Counted from the first letter of the stretch, positions 29,670 through 39,703 are shown. The stretch is 64,000 nt of DNA from Aurantiochytrium sp. KH105 (GCA_003116975.1 BGKB01000026.1:62001-126000), one strand, 5' to 3'. Notes: a model not told the origin generated them from the letters alone. Translations and numbers: made by a program.

Positions 29670-32600
29670 ATGATGGCCCGACCGGTCCGCACGGGCCCGC
29701 GGCTCACGAAGAAGGCTCGCGAGCGCAAGCATGAGGCGGAAAAGGCCGACAAGGCGCTCGGCGGCGCGACCATGAAGGAGGTCGAGGGCGAGGAGGCGAC
29801 CAAGAAAACCCCCCATTGGTACGTCGAGCTGCAGTGGTTTCGGCTGCTCCGCGGCCAGGCCCGCCTCAACCAGATCGCGCGTCTGCTCGTGGAGCTGGCG
29901 CCCAACAAGGTCTTCGACCCCCGCGGAATCTATGCTGCCCACCTCAAGGAAGAGGCAAACAACGCCGTTGTCGACGAGGAAGACGATGCGGAAGGCGCCT
30001 CTGGCAAGGGCGCCAAGAAGAACAAAAAGGCCAAGAAGCCCAGCAAGGCCGATCTCATCCGGCAGCAAAACACGCTCAAGCGCCAAAAGGATGCGGCCGC
30101 CAAGGACGCCGAAAAGCTGCGCACGCTGGGCGCCCAGGCTGGCGCAAACATTAAGCTCAAGACCGAGTCCGGCAAGCTGCTCCTCTTGCTGGGCATGCTC
30201 AAGCAGGCGGTCCGCGACAATCTCGTCGTCGATGTCCTGGACACCATGTGGGAAATCGAGGAGGTGTCCAAGGAGGTCGACGAGAAGGAGCGCAAGGCTG
30301 CCTTCAAGCCGTACGGAGACGTCATCAAGCAGGCCGCAGAGATCCGCAACTCGCGCGAGGCTCTCGGCGGCATGAACATCTTTGACTTCCAGCTTACAGC
30401 CATGAGCGATCGTCTGCCGCCGCTGAACCTTCACTCGCTCTCGGGCAAGTTCAAGCTCGATCAGTGGCAGCTGCACGTGATTGACCTCATCAACAAGCGC
30501 AAGTCCGTGCTCATTACGGCGCCCACGTCGAGCGGTAAGACCGTGCTTTCCACCTTTGTCTGCACGACCGGGCTCAAGGTGCTTTTCACGGTGCCTTCCG
30601 AGCCGCTCGCATGGCAGGTGGCTGCCATGCTGCGCGCACTCAAGGTCGACGTTGCCATCCTCGTCCCCACGCTCTCGTACGTTCCTCTCAAGTGGACTGT
30701 GGTTGTGGGTACGCCGCACTCGCTCGAGAGTGGCCTCACCAAGCAGGTCGGCTTCGACTTTGACTACATGGTTGGTGATGAGATCCATTCGCTCAACAAC
30801 CAGGACGGCCCAGCGCTGCAGCGCCTCATTCGCGCCATCCCCAAGACCTGCAAGGTCCTCGCGCTCTCGGCTACCATCGGTAACGCAACCGAGCTGCAAA
30901 ACTGGTGGGAGACGATTGTGGGCGAGGGTGAGATCGAGCTGGTGGTGCACAAGTCCCGCTTCATTAACTTGCAGCGCTACGTGTGGGCTATTCAGAACGA
31001 AATTGGCGAGTCTGGAGCCGCCGTGGAGGATAACGACGAAGCGTCGACGAGCAAGGTGGGCGGAGAGAACGTCACTGACGGCAAGCTCCAGCCCCTGCAC
31101 CCTTGCTCGGTCCTTTCCGTGGACTACTTGGCGAGCGAAGAGTACGCCTCGAGCGATCTCGCCTTTACCCCGGTCGACGCCTATGCCCTCTTCAAGGCCA
31201 TGGATGCTCTCGCGCAGGGAGCTTTCGACGTGAGCGACCTCAAGCCGAAAACCTTTTTTGCGCCCAAGGGATCGCAGCGCGTAACGCTCATGCAGGCCAA
31301 AGAGTACGAAGACGCACTCAAGGAGCGCCTCGTCAAGATCGCCAAGGAAGAGCCCGACCTGTGCGCGCTGCTCCTTGCTTCTTTGGCGCCCGGCAATAAC
31401 ATCAAGACCATCAAGAAGGCACGCAAGCCCATGCTTTCCAAGTCCAAGGAGGAACTCGCCAAGTTCGACCGCGAGACGGCAGAGAAGCTCATGGGCAAGG
31501 TCGAAAAGGCCCTCGAGTCCTCGGCCGTGAACACGAGCAACTCTGCTCTGGCAGATCTTACCTTTGACCTGCACAGGTCCGAGCGCACGCCCGCAATCTG
31601 CTTCCAGCTCGATAGCGTGCGTTGCCAGAGCATGTTCGACGGCATGCTTCGCGAGCTCGAGGAACGCGAGCTCCGCACGCACCCCAACTTTCGTCGCGAT
31701 CTTGAGCGCAAGTCCAAGGGCTTGGAGAAGCTTCGCGAAAAGGCGGCCAAGCGCGCCGGCAAGCGCGGCGACGATGACGATGCCATCGCCGAGGCCCAGG
31801 AGTTTGGCGAGTCGGGTATGAACGAGGCGGTTGATGTGAACACACCGCACCCGGACTTTGTGCTTACCCCTCCGGGTCGCGGCATGAGCGCTGTGGAGAC
31901 CCGCGACGTGGAGGACAAACTGCGCGACGACCTCCCGCCCAGCGGCGACCTTCCGCACCCACTTATTCGCGGCCTGCGTCGCGGCATTGGCATGTACATT
32001 GAGGGTCTGAGCTCCGGCTACCAGCGCCTCGTGCAGGCCATGGCGCAGCAGGGCCGTCTGGGCATCGTTTTTAGTGACGAGCTTCTGGCCTATGGTGTGA
32101 ACATGCCCTTTCGCTCGGCGGTCTTCTTTGGCGACCCCGGCCCGGAGTGGCTCACCCCGCTTCTGCACCAGCAGATGGCAGGCCGTGCGGGTCGCCGTGG
32201 CCTCGATCGTCAGGGTAACCTTATTTACTGTGGTTTTGCACCAAGCCGCCTCAAGAACTTGCTGCGCGGTCGTCTGCCGCGTGTCACGGGCCGCTGGCCG
32301 TTGTACCCGACCATCCCGCTTCAGTTGGAGATGAACAAGCGTTACGAGGTCGCTGGTGCCCCGCTCACCACGGAGAAAATGCAGGACATTTGCGCCACTC
32401 CTCTCGAAGAGTGGCTCGACAACAAAAAGGTCGAGGACTACTATGGTGTGGCCGAGAACTGGATCAAGCAGCTCGGTATTCTCGATCACCCTCCGTCCTC
32501 GTACAACTACCTCATTCCGGAACTGGTCTGGGAGCTGCGCAAGTTCCTCCCGGAGTCGCTTGCGCTCGAGTACCTCTTGGAGCCCATGGTCAAGAAGTAC

Positions 32601-33197
32601 CGCGATCTAGTGTATAACCAGTTCGACAAGGACGCCGACGTTGCGCACCAAACGAGCATGTTCTTGCTCTTTTGCCGCATTTGCTCTCGCGAGCCTCACC
32701 ACGAGTTTTCCGAGGCGGAGCTCGAGAGCGCCGCCGGGTCGGCCGATGCGCTCAAGTGGGCGCGGCCTCTTCCCTTTCCCCATTCCCCGGACGACGAGTG
32801 GGATCGCTGGACCGAGATCCTGAACGAAAGCCAGCAGCGCATTCTCGACAGTGATCTTCCCTACAAGGAGCAGATGCTGCTGCCGGTGCCCATGGATGCC
32901 CCCCTCGATAATATGGTTTACGCCTCTTTTGTGCGCAACCAGATCGATCCTGCTCTACCCACGCCGGTGCAGCATCATCTTCGTGAGCGCATCTGGAACG
33001 TTGGTGAGATTTTGCGCATCACCTCGAATGTGCTCGGCCGCTCCCCGGAGCTGCAGCCCGTGCAAAACCTCATTCGCAAGGCATTTGTGCGTATTCGCTA
33101 CATCCTTGACGAGTGCGCAACTCGCAACTGGAAGAAGTTCGACGATGCCAGCGTCAGTCACGCCGAGGCCCAGGCCCCTGCGCCGCCTGCCAACTAG
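29670..33197 (+). CDS. Ski2/DDX60-like DExH superfamily 2 helicase
   Basis: A 1,175-aa helicase in one frame. Residues 1-250 are a charged accessory region. Motif I is APTSSGKT (Lys290), motif II is DEIH (370-373), motif III is ALSATIGN, motif V is FSDELLAYGVNMP and motif VI is QMAGRAGRRGLDRQGN. The C-terminal 300 residues are helical, as in Ski2-family proteins. The DEIH box and the GVNMP/QMAGRAGRRG pair place it in the Ski2-like group. The long linker between RecA lobes and the spacing of motifs recall DDX60-like members rather than Brr2, Mtr4 or Hel308. These enzymes unwind RNA, and animal DDX60 is linked to antiviral sensing. Codon use is strongly C/G-ending compared with several neighbours, suggesting high expression. 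A long antisense frame (28227-32489) is a shadow. Confidence 0.88.
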   Translation: MMARPVRTGPRLTKKARERKHEAEKADKALGGATMKEVEGEEATKKTPHWYVELQWFRLLRGQARLNQIARLLVELAPNKVFDPRGIYAAHLKEEANNAVVDEEDDAEGASGKGAKKNKKAKKPSKADLIRQQNTLKRQKDAAAKDAEKLRTLGAQAGANIKLKTESGKLLLLLGMLKQAVRDNLVVDVLDTMWEIEEVSKEVDEKERKAAFKPYGDVIKQAAEIRNSREALGGMNIFDFQLTAMSDRLPPLNLHSLSGKFKLDQWQLHVIDLINKRKSVLITAPTSSGKTVLSTFVCTTGLKVLFTVPSEPLAWQVAAMLRALKVDVAILVPTLSYVPLKWTVVVGTPHSLESGLTKQVGFDFDYMVGDEIHSLNNQDGPALQRLIRAIPKTCKVLALSATIGNATELQNWWETIVGEGEIELVVHKSRFINLQRYVWAIQNEIGESGAAVEDNDEASTSKVGGENVTDGKLQPLHPCSVLSVDYLASEEYASSDLAFTPVDAYALFKAMDALAQGAFDVSDLKPKTFFAPKGSQRVTLMQAKEYEDALKERLVKIAKEEPDLCALLLASLAPGNNIKTIKKARKPMLSKSKEELAKFDRETAEKLMGKVEKALESSAVNTSNSALADLTFDLHRSERTPAICFQLDSVRCQSMFDGMLRELEERELRTHPNFRRDLERKSKGLEKLREKAAKRAGKRGDDDDAIAEAQEFGESGMNEAVDVNTPHPDFVLTPPGRGMSAVETRDVEDKLRDDLPPSGDLPHPLIRGLRRGIGMYIEGLSSGYQRLVQAMAQQGRLGIVFSDELLAYGVNMPFRSAVFFGDPGPEWLTPLLHQQMAGRAGRRGLDRQGNLIYCGFAPSRLKNLLRGRLPRVTGRWPLYPTIPLQLEMNKRYEVAGAPLTTEKMQDICATPLEEWLDNKKVEDYYGVAENWIKQLGILDHPPSSYNYLIPELVWELRKFLPESLALEYLLEPMVKKYRDLVYNQFDKDADVAHQTSMFLLFCRICSREPHHEFSEAELESAAGSADALKWARPLPFPHSPDDEWDRWTEILNESQQRILDSDLPYKEQMLLPVPMDAPLDNMVYASFVRNQIDPALPTPVQHHLRERIWNVGEILRITSNVLGRSPELQPVQNLIRKAFVRIRYILDECATRNWKKFDDASVSHAEAQAPAPPAN

Positions 33198-33554
33198 GAG
33201 TTGTTGCAGACGTGCAGGTATTTGGCGCGCAAGCCAACAAGCATTTATCCAGGTTGCACTGTGATCCGTTATCGTACGGGCAACGCACTCCCAGAGCGAG
33301 TCACCTAAACCTTAGTAGATAGAGGAGAGGACTTTGTCCCACTTCAACAAAAACAAGGATACTTTTTGTTTTTCGCATCGTGGCTTCCTTGATTGTACCT
33401 GAGCTTTGGGAAAGGACAAGCCTCTTTATCATCAATCTGACCCGGCCATGAAAACTGTACCAAAATCGGAAATATTCTGGCTGTTCCAGAGAAACAAGGA
33501 TGGCAGCTGGGGAATGACAGCACAGATCGTCAGCGTCTATCGGCATTCAAGCAA
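33198..33554. other. Downstream region of the helicase, nothing recognised
   Basis: The 357 bp after the helicase stop. No ORF or RNA gene was seen beyond what is probably its 3' UTR. Confidence 0.5.
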
Positions 33555-33695
33555 TCAACGAGAATCTGCGTCTTTTGCTTGGCCAGCATTGGTTTCGGCT
33601 TTGGCGTTGAAAAGCTCAAGCCCAAGCTCAGCTTTCTTTTGCTTCATCGACTTGAAAAGTCGCCTTTTCTCAACGAATTCTTTGGTCTTCCCGCG
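33555..33695 (-). CDS. Possible terminal exon of an unresolved minus-strand gene
   Basis: On the minus strand a pyrimidine-rich tract (CTCCTCCTCCTTTCTTTCCGAG) ends at 33696, followed by an open 46-codon segment rich in Lys/Glu/Ala (TKEFVEKRRLFKSMKQKKAE) to a stop at 33555. This looks like the last coding exon of a spliced gene whose earlier exons would lie in 33700-34240. A candidate start is at about 34235 (MAEVIASSTTLFEDEEDEEN). I could not connect the pieces into one frame, so no product is proposed. A plus-strand frame over 33406-34476 has unconvincing composition. Confidence 0.25.
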   Translation of the reverse strand, partial: RGKTKEFVEKRRLFKSMKQKKAELGLELFNAKAETNAGQAKDADSR

Positions 33696-33841
33696 CTCGG
33701 AAAGAAGGAGGAGGAGGAGAGTGATGAAAAGTTGTTCATGCCTCGCTCTGCTCGCTTGTACTCGCTCACTGCCGGACTCCAATGCGAGGGAACACTCTTC
33801 GTTGAGCTCATCCCAAAATGGTGAGATAAGTCTTGCTCAGA

Positions 33842-34146
33842 CTCTTGCGTTACAAGGTTTCTCCCGTCCTCATCGAAGTGGTCAGCTCAATATTGCTATC
33901 GTCCTCCGGTTGGGACAAGCGGCAAGTAGTCACGAAGAAAACCTTATTCTCGTTGGAGCGAACCACTCTTACATTATGCTGCCGATGTTTGCTCTTGCTC
34001 TCACTCAGGCTCTTGCGTTACAAGGTTTCTCCCGTCCTCATCGAAGTGGTCAGCTCAGTATTGCTATCGTCCTCCGGTTGGGACAAGCGGCGAGTAGTCA
34101 CGAAGAAAACCTTATCCTCGTTGGAGCGAACCACTCTTACATTATG
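33842..34146. repeat. Tandem duplication, 137-bp copies with 168-bp period
   Basis: Copy 1 is 33842-33978 and copy 2 is 34010-34146. By eye they differ at only three positions, so the duplication is recent or conserved by conversion. The period is 56 codons, so it keeps frame on either strand. It is not obviously a mobile element and no target-site duplication was seen. Confidence 0.9.
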
Positions 34147-34916
34147 TCGCGAACTCGTCATGCATTTTCTTCGTCTTCTTCATCTTCGAATAACGTCGTG
34201 CTACTCGCGATTACCTCGGCCATTTTCTTGATGAGTCTTCGCCGGTACTTTCCTTATTTATTTCGGAAGCCGGGTATGAAACTCTACGCGAGGAGATCGT
34301 CCCATGCGATTCTTAACAAACCCAGAAGGGACGCATCCTTTCAAAGGCAACGCAGCTCGTCTCGCGGCGCCGCGCTTGTCTTTCACCGGCGACGGACGAT
34401 GATGCCCTCCCTCCCTTCCCGGGTCGCATTCACTACCGATTTCGGTGCCGCGTCAGTGCACTTTCGCAGGCCATGATGAGCAGGTGACTGTGTCATCACA
34501 CCCAGCCAGCGACTGTGGCGCGCCACGCCGAGATGATTGCGCCATGCGACAAGTGAAGTATGTACGCGCGCAAGGGTGTTATCCTCCGAACGTCCAGTGG
34601 CTCGCGGCTATAGCCTACTTGGGTCGGAGAAAGAAGAAAGGGGCGAAGGAGAAAAAGAAGAAGAAAGGAGAAGGAGGAGGAGGAGGTGACGCTGCGACGG
34701 CAGCAGACGCCAACTCATCGCACCGCACCAGACACCGCTCGCGCGCACGATCTGAGAGAGAGCGGCTGCGAGACGCGAGACGTCAGGCAGACAGGCAGGC
34801 GGACGCGCGGAAGCAAGGGCGCCGCTCGTGCGTAGCTGCTGCTGCTGCTGCTGCTGCTACACAGGAGGAAAAAAGGGAGCGAGACAGACGCACGTGCGAA
34901 CGGCGACGACGCCACC
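34147..34916. other. 5' region of cytochrome b5
   Basis: 770 bp with purine-rich AAG/GGA stretches (about 34630-34690), an AGGC/CAGA run (34785-34801) and a CTG run (34835-34858) just before the ATG. No separate gene was recognised. Confidence 0.5.
34835..34858. repeat. (GCT)n microsatellite in the cytochrome b5 leader
   Basis: Eight GCT units about 60 bp upstream of the cytochrome b5 ATG. Confidence 0.9.
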
Positions 34917-35482
34917 ATGAGCAACACCGAGGACAGCAAGGCCGCTGCGACCAGCGCCGACCCTGCGGCGGAGCCCGCCAAGAGCGCCCCCGCGGATGAT
35001 GGCGTCAAGGTGTTCACGCGCGGCGAAGTGGCCGGACACACGAATGAGGAAAATGATCTCATGATTATCATCATGGGCAAGGTGTACAAGGTCGACAAGT
35101 ACCTCGAAGAGCACCCCGGCGGACCGGAAATTATTGCCGACTGCGCAGGCCAGGATGCCACCGAGGAGTTTCTCGACACGGGCCGTAAGTTGACTCGCTC
35201 GTTCTGAATTTCGTTCTTGTGAATGGACTTGAGGAGAGAGAGAGAGAGAGAGCATTTTGAATAACTAACCCATGAGCTCCAACTTGATGTTACATGCACA
35301 CAGACAGCGCCGAGGCGCAGGAGACGCTTAAAAAGTACTTTGTCGGTAACGTCGAGGGTGGCGACACTTCTTCGTCTTCGGCGACTACCAAATCGGGCAG
35401 TGAGGGCCCGAGCATGACCATGATGATCGCTGTGCTTGCCATCCTGTTTGCCATCTTTGCCGCGGTCAAGCTTCAGGCCTAA
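34917..35482 (+). CDS. Tail-anchored cytochrome b5 (two exons)
   Basis: Exon 1 is 34917-35184 and exon 2 is 35304-35482. Splicing rebuilds the second haem-ligand codon C|AC, giving FLDTGHSAEAQETL. The 148-aa product has a 28-residue Ala/Pro-rich N-terminus, a b5 domain (about 30-105) with the first haem ligand in HPGG (His66) and the second at His90, a Ser/Thr linker, and a C-terminal hydrophobic anchor (MTMMIAVLAILFAIFAAV). It should sit on the ER face and pass electrons to desaturases, elongase-cycle enzymes or P450s. The final charge is low (KLQA), which also allows outer mitochondrial membrane targeting. The intron-restored histidine makes the model secure. Confidence 0.95.
35185..35303 (+). 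other. Intron of the cytochrome b5 gene
   Basis: A 119-bp GT-AG intron (GTAAGT donor, CACACAG acceptor) containing a GA dinucleotide run. It splits the codon of the second haem-binding histidine. Confidence 0.93.
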
Positions 35483-36203
35483 ACAAAATTGCAGTACCAC
35501 TACCACCACCAAAACTACCATACAACTGCTTCTACCGGTTGTCTTTGGTCAATCCCATGAAGCACCAGGCAGACAGTTCGTTGGGCATTCGCTCAGTGTT
35601 GTCGTGGTTGAGACGCCCTTGGCGAGCTACCGGGCGCTATAGCGCGTCTGCAAGGCTTTTGGCTATCGACTACTGTCCTGTGCATCTCTCTCTCCCTTTC
35701 TCTCTTTCTTTGTCTCTGCGTCTTGCGGGAAAGATTTTCTTCTTGCAGCGGAAAGGCAACCTCTAGACTTCAAACTCCTGGCCAGCATTTTCTAGAACTA
35801 CATTGACAACAGGCTCTTCGCTCTCGGCAAACCCAGAACACACACACGCGCGATTTGGTGCACCGTAGCGAGATACTTTCATACCACCTAAGATCACCTA
35901 AACATCATAAGGCTGGAGTTTGTCTCCTCGTCATGCATTCATTCATTGATTCATTCCTTGATCTGTTTTTATGACGTTTGATCGAGTTTGATCCTGTCAG
36001 AGCTTGCTGACTTTTAAATTTGTCCGAACGAGCGCGTATTTTGGCGACGTTTAGACGACGACTCGTCGTCTTCCGCAACCTTGTAAAAGTAAAATTATGC
36101 CACGTCGTGGTGTCGCTCCACTCGCGAACTCAGGTGTTGCGCTCCAAGATTTACAGGGAGCCTGAGCATACAAGTACACAGCAGAGTGGCAATCGACGAC
36201 GAC
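35483..36203. other. Intergenic region, nothing recognised
   Basis: The 721 bp between cytochrome b5 and Sec20, moderately AT-rich in the middle (ATTCATTCATTGATTCATT at about 35936-35954). No ORF or RNA gene worth calling. Confidence 0.5.
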
Positions 36204-37013
36204 ATGAGCGGCGCTGCTGGCGCGTATGCGCAGGCGGAGACGGCGCTAGCAGAGGCAGCGCGTCGGCTCGACGCGGCGCTCAATGCAGGGAAACACACAA
36301 GCAGCGAACCGGCACCGTTGACATCAGCGTCGACCGCGATCAACGGGACCGACCTTTCGACTCTCGTCGCGCGTGCCGGGGCAGCCGTAGCAAGGCTCGA
36401 GGCCGCAGTGCAGGCTGCCAAGGTCGCCGCAGAGGAGGAGGATCTCCCACCAACCGTACGTGAGTATCAGGCCAAGCTACGTACCTTGGGCGCCAAGGTG
36501 CAGCAGGAGCGGCGAAGGCTCGCGGAGGCCAAGCGCGCCGCGCGTGTCGCCAGCGAGCGCCAACATGCAGCCGAGCGCACAGCTCTTCTTTCCAAATCAG
36601 GCAGTAATGGCGAGGAGAGTAGTACACGACGCCAGATGCTCGATCAAGCAAGCATGCTGGACAAATCCCGCGATGTCACATCGTCACTTCGTCGAACGCG
36701 CGAAACCTTGGCTCGAGAAATTCGTCGCCTTGCCGAAACGGATAACGTGCTCAAAGACGACGGCAAGAAGATCCAGTCAACCTATGAGGAATACAACTCG
36801 TACTCGTCTGCTGCGGGACGCTCCGACGCCGTTCTCAAGGAATTGCAGCACCAGGAATGGCTTGACAAAATGACTATTGTGGGCGGATTCTCCTTTTTCC
36901 TCCTTGTCGTCATCTACATTGTTTGGAAAAGAACACTAGGCTGGATCGTGCCTACATCCCTCTTGGCAAAGCTGTGGGCTGGAGCGAACGAGGAAGACGA
37001 GGATGCAATGTGA
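36204..37013 (+). CDS. SEC20: Sec20/BNIP1-family Qb-SNARE
   Basis: A 269-aa protein with an N-terminal helical Ala-rich region (coiled coils at about 10-140), then the Sec20 SNARE motif (TRRQMLDQASMLDKSRDVTS and SLRRTRETLAREIRRLAETD), a short juxtamembrane HQEWLDKM, a single C-terminal transmembrane helix (GGFSFFLLVVIYIVW) and a short acidic tail. Sec20 is the ER Qb-SNARE for Golgi-to-ER retrograde vesicles, pairing with Ufe1/syntaxin-18 and Use1. It lacks an HDEL-type tail; the C-terminus is EDEDAM. The ATG at 36204 is the first real ATG of the frame (a GTG lies 18 bp upstream). It ends 106 bp from the convergent TPR gene. Confidence 0.88.
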   Translation: MSGAAGAYAQAETALAEAARRLDAALNAGKHTSSEPAPLTSASTAINGTDLSTLVARAGAAVARLEAAVQAAKVAAEEEDLPPTVREYQAKLRTLGAKVQQERRRLAEAKRAARVASERQHAAERTALLSKSGSNGEESSTRRQMLDQASMLDKSRDVTSSLRRTRETLAREIRRLAETDNVLKDDGKKIQSTYEEYNSYSSAAGRSDAVLKELQHQEWLDKMTIVGGFSFFLLVVIYIVWKRTLGWIVPTSLLAKLWAGANEEDEDAM

Positions 37014-37119
37014 AATTTATAAAGTAAAGTTGCTAGTGCGTGTACATGCGTAATTTTCAGTGCGTGACGCCAACGCTTACATGCCAAGTCGTATAATAAT
37101 TGCCAGTGTAAAGGCTTCT

Positions 37120-38400
37120 TTACTCGGCAGCCGCGCGTTCGGACTTTTCCACGTCTTCTCGCAAGCCAGGCATGGAGGGATGCATGTCGAACGCCTCTGC
37201 AAGCGATGCTTTTGCTCTTTCCCATTGTCGCAAGGCCATGTGTGCCTGCCCAATTCGCTGCAGCGTCCTGGCGACGATGGCGTCGCGCGGGCCTCGAATT
37301 TTTTTCCAGATACAAAGCGCCTCCTCGAGGCATTCGATCTCTTCTATTCGGCGCCCGAGAGCCGCGTATGCTTTGGCCATCGGATCGAGTGTGAATGCCA
37401 CTGACAAACTTTGCAGCCCTTTTTCATCTTCTTTGCGAATGTCCAAGGCTTGTGCATAAAATTCTAAGGCTTGGTCATGATATTCCGCTTGTAAACACCG
37501 CCAGGCTACCTCAGAGAGCAACGTGGCGACTTGCGCATGTCTCGCGCCAAGTACTGTCTTGGCTCGCTCGACAAGCTCAGTATATGTGACAATAGCCTCA
37601 TCGGCTCGATTCTGGGCCTCGTAGACACCTCCGATTGCATGAAGCACCGGTGATAGGGAGGCAAAGGCCTGCTGAGCGTCGAGGGTGTGGCCACGGTACA
37701 TATTAGCTACCTCCTTGTAGCACACGAGCGCTTCATCGTATTGCTCCTGGGATCTTTTCAGATCTGCAATGGCCAAAAGTATTTTTGCGTCTTTTGCACC
37801 TGTTCTGAAATGCTCCATTTCAAGCGCTTTCTCATAGAACTTCTGCGCCTCATCAAAATTGCACTCTTCGTCGAAGACTTTCGCGAGCGCCCAAGTCGCG
37901 CGCACTGCCATTTCTGCATCGAGATCATCCGTGCGAAGAACCTTGTGGAAAAATGCAGCCGCCTCCGACAAATGTCGTGATTCCGCGCACGCGTGACCTG
38001 CCGCAAAGATGGTTCTGATGACCGCTGGATCATGCTCGCCCAGCGCGTCAGTCGTCGCATTGATCAAAGTCTCAAATCTACTCTTGGCCTCTTTGGGTCG
38101 CCCTTCTGTCCAGTGTACATTGGCTATCAATGCTACAATCGCTGACGCTTCCTCCGTTTCCGACGTAGAGAGTGCAGCGAGTGCCATCTCCAAAACCTCG
38201 AGTCCCTCTGCATGACGACCTTGGCCCACGAGCTCTTCCGCCTTTTCGCGCAAGGTTTTGGCCTTGGTTTGCACTTGCGTCTGCGTCCGCGTCTGCGTCT
38301 GCACGTCGTGCGTCGCGTTTTGCAAGGCGTCCATTGTTCGCAGTTCCAGGCGTCGTCGCCCCGCCCGCCCTCTTCGACTGACTCCCAAAAGATCTGCCAT
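37120..38400 (-). CDS. TPR-repeat protein (kinesin light chain-like repeats)
   Basis: A 426-aa protein. An N-terminal Gln/Thr repeat (VQTQTRTQTQVQTKAK, from a hexamer microsatellite) is followed by about eight tetratricopeptide units of the 42-residue KLC type (HAEGLEVLEMALAALS, FDEAQKFYEKALEME, YDEALVCYKEVANMY, YHDQALEFYAQALDI), ending near residue 415. There is no catalytic domain, signal or membrane segment. Such proteins are protein-binding adaptors, and the partner is unknown. The ATG at 38400 lies 229 bp from the divergent gene at 38630, so they share a promoter region. Confidence 0.85.
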   Translation of the reverse strand: MADLLGVSRRGRAGRRRLELRTMDALQNATHDVQTQTRTQTQVQTKAKTLREKAEELVGQGRHAEGLEVLEMALAALSTSETEEASAIVALIANVHWTEGRPKEAKSRFETLINATTDALGEHDPAVIRTIFAAGHACAESRHLSEAAAFFHKVLRTDDLDAEMAVRATWALAKVFDEECNFDEAQKFYEKALEMEHFRTGAKDAKILLAIADLKRSQEQYDEALVCYKEVANMYRGHTLDAQQAFASLSPVLHAIGGVYEAQNRADEAIVTYTELVERAKTVLGARHAQVATLLSEVAWRCLQAEYHDQALEFYAQALDIRKEDEKGLQSLSVAFTLDPMAKAYAALGRRIEEIECLEEALCIWKKIRGPRDAIVARTLQRIGQAHMALRQWERAKASLAEAFDMHPSMPGLREDVEKSERAAAE

Positions 38401-38629
38401 TTTGCCGAAAGGTGATGTCCGTTACAGAGGGTATAGCGGCCCCAGGCCCAGGCGCTGGCACGGAGTCCCAATCAATCACATTTGGGCTCCCGGGCCCTTG
38501 CAGAGCCCAAGGTTGGCACGAAAACGAGATCGCGGACTTTCGTTGAACGTGGAAGGGCTTGGCAGAGTGTACGGAATCTTGACTGCTGCTGCTGCTGCTG
38601 CAAGAGCATAGCACCCTGAGACAAGACAA
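38401..38629. promoter_or_regulatory. Compact bidirectional 5' region
   Basis: Only 229 bp between the TPR (-) and unknown (+) start codons, with a CTG run at 38583-38601. Confidence 0.5.
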
Positions 38630-39703
38630 ATGGACGGCGCGGCGCTCGTAGCGAGCGTCGACGCAGCGTTCGCCAAACGCAATGGCGCTTTTCCTTTCGC
38701 ATTAAGCGCCAGCGACTGCGCCGAAATCGGTGCGAAAGACTTTACGCAGGACCTTCGCATTTGGGGCGAGCGAACAAGACCGGTCACAAACGATATCGCA
38801 AGCGCAGAGAGACTCGTCATCCTGGAAAAGCTCTTGAAAAAACATGCAAAGGTTCTAGCTGCCGAAGGAACAGAAAAGCTGAACGCGCAGCTCCTCAGCG
38901 CGAGCTGGCTCGCCCAAGTTCACGGGGAGTGGTTGATGCGTCGCGCGCTGTGTCTCAACGCTCGCGACGACCATAGCAGATCAGTTCAAGGGGGCGCAAG
39001 CGAACTGTCGCGCAGGTATGTACGAAAAGTCCTTGATCCTGCGGGTGCCGGGCCACTGGCCCAGGCTGCAGTCGAGCATCCTACGTTGACACCCGAATCG
39101 CGCATCTCGCTAAAATTCTTTGCAGCTCAAATGGCCGGACTCAGCCCAGAGGTTTCTGTGGCGGCTATTGAAGACACCAAGGCCTCTGCATCGCTTGCAG
39201 AAGCAATTTTTGCACATATACAAGACCAAGAAGACGCAGAGACAAAGCGCGAGAAAGCACAACAGCGAAAAGAGCGGGAAATGGAAGAAGAATACGACAT
39301 TAATGGCAAGCCGACGCGGGGACGCGCGCAAAGAATGGAGCAACAGCTCAAAGCAAAAAAAATGTACGCTTCGAAGAGGCGACGCGGGCTTCTTGGGCTT
39401 GCCGTGGCGCTCGCTCTTGGCGGCGATCTCGACGCAGAAAATCCCGCTACCCTACCCGCAGATGTAGCAGACGTGCTAGTAGATGTTGTGGCAACGCTCG
39501 CGTCCCTAGAGGTACGCAGAGGGCGAGGTCTTAGCGGTCATGCATTGTTACATGGTAGTAGTTCCCAGGAGGAAGATACCATGCGCAAAGTCGACCTTAC
39601 GCGCGCGGCCAACAAACTCGAAGTTGAGCTTTTGGAAAGCAGGCGTGAGCTCTTGGAAGCCGTTGCTTGGCTTGCCCACCAGGCTGACCCTTTTTCGCAA
39701 TGA
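38630..39703 (+). CDS. Conserved-looking protein of unknown function
   Basis: A 357-aa single-exon protein with balanced composition and no stop, so very likely real, but I recognise no family. It is mostly helical: a globular N-terminal half (FALSASDCAEIGAKDFTQDL, LNAQLLSASWLAQVHGEWLM), a highly charged helix at about 200-245 (KREKAQQRKEREMEEEYDI then GKPTRGRAQRMEQQ), and a C-terminal half with two leucine-rich helices. KKMYASKRRRG at about 243-253 could be a nuclear localisation signal. No signal peptide or convincing transmembrane helix. It is head to head with the TPR gene. Confidence 0.75.
   Translation: MDGAALVASVDAAFAKRNGAFPFALSASDCAEIGAKDFTQDLRIWGERTRPVTNDIASAERLVILEKLLKKHAKVLAAEGTEKLNAQLLSASWLAQVHGEWLMRRALCLNARDDHSRSVQGGASELSRRYVRKVLDPAGAGPLAQAAVEHPTLTPESRISLKFFAAQMAGLSPEVSVAAIEDTKASASLAEAIFAHIQDQEDAETKREKAQQRKEREMEEEYDINGKPTRGRAQRMEQQLKAKKMYASKRRRGLLGLAVALALGGDLDAENPATLPADVADVLVDVVATLASLEVRRGRGLSGHALLHGSSSQEEDTMRKVDLTRAANKLEVELLESRRELLEAVAWLAHQADPFSQ

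Noticed and set aside
28227..32489. Antisense open frame of 1,420 codons
   Set aside because: It lies opposite the helicase CDS, whose motifs are unmistakable, and mirrors its codon bias. No domain is readable on the minus strand.
33406..34476. 356-codon plus-strand frame covering the tandem duplication
   Set aside because: Composition changes along its length and matches nothing. Minus-strand exon-like features in the same interval argue against it, so only the repeat itself is reported.
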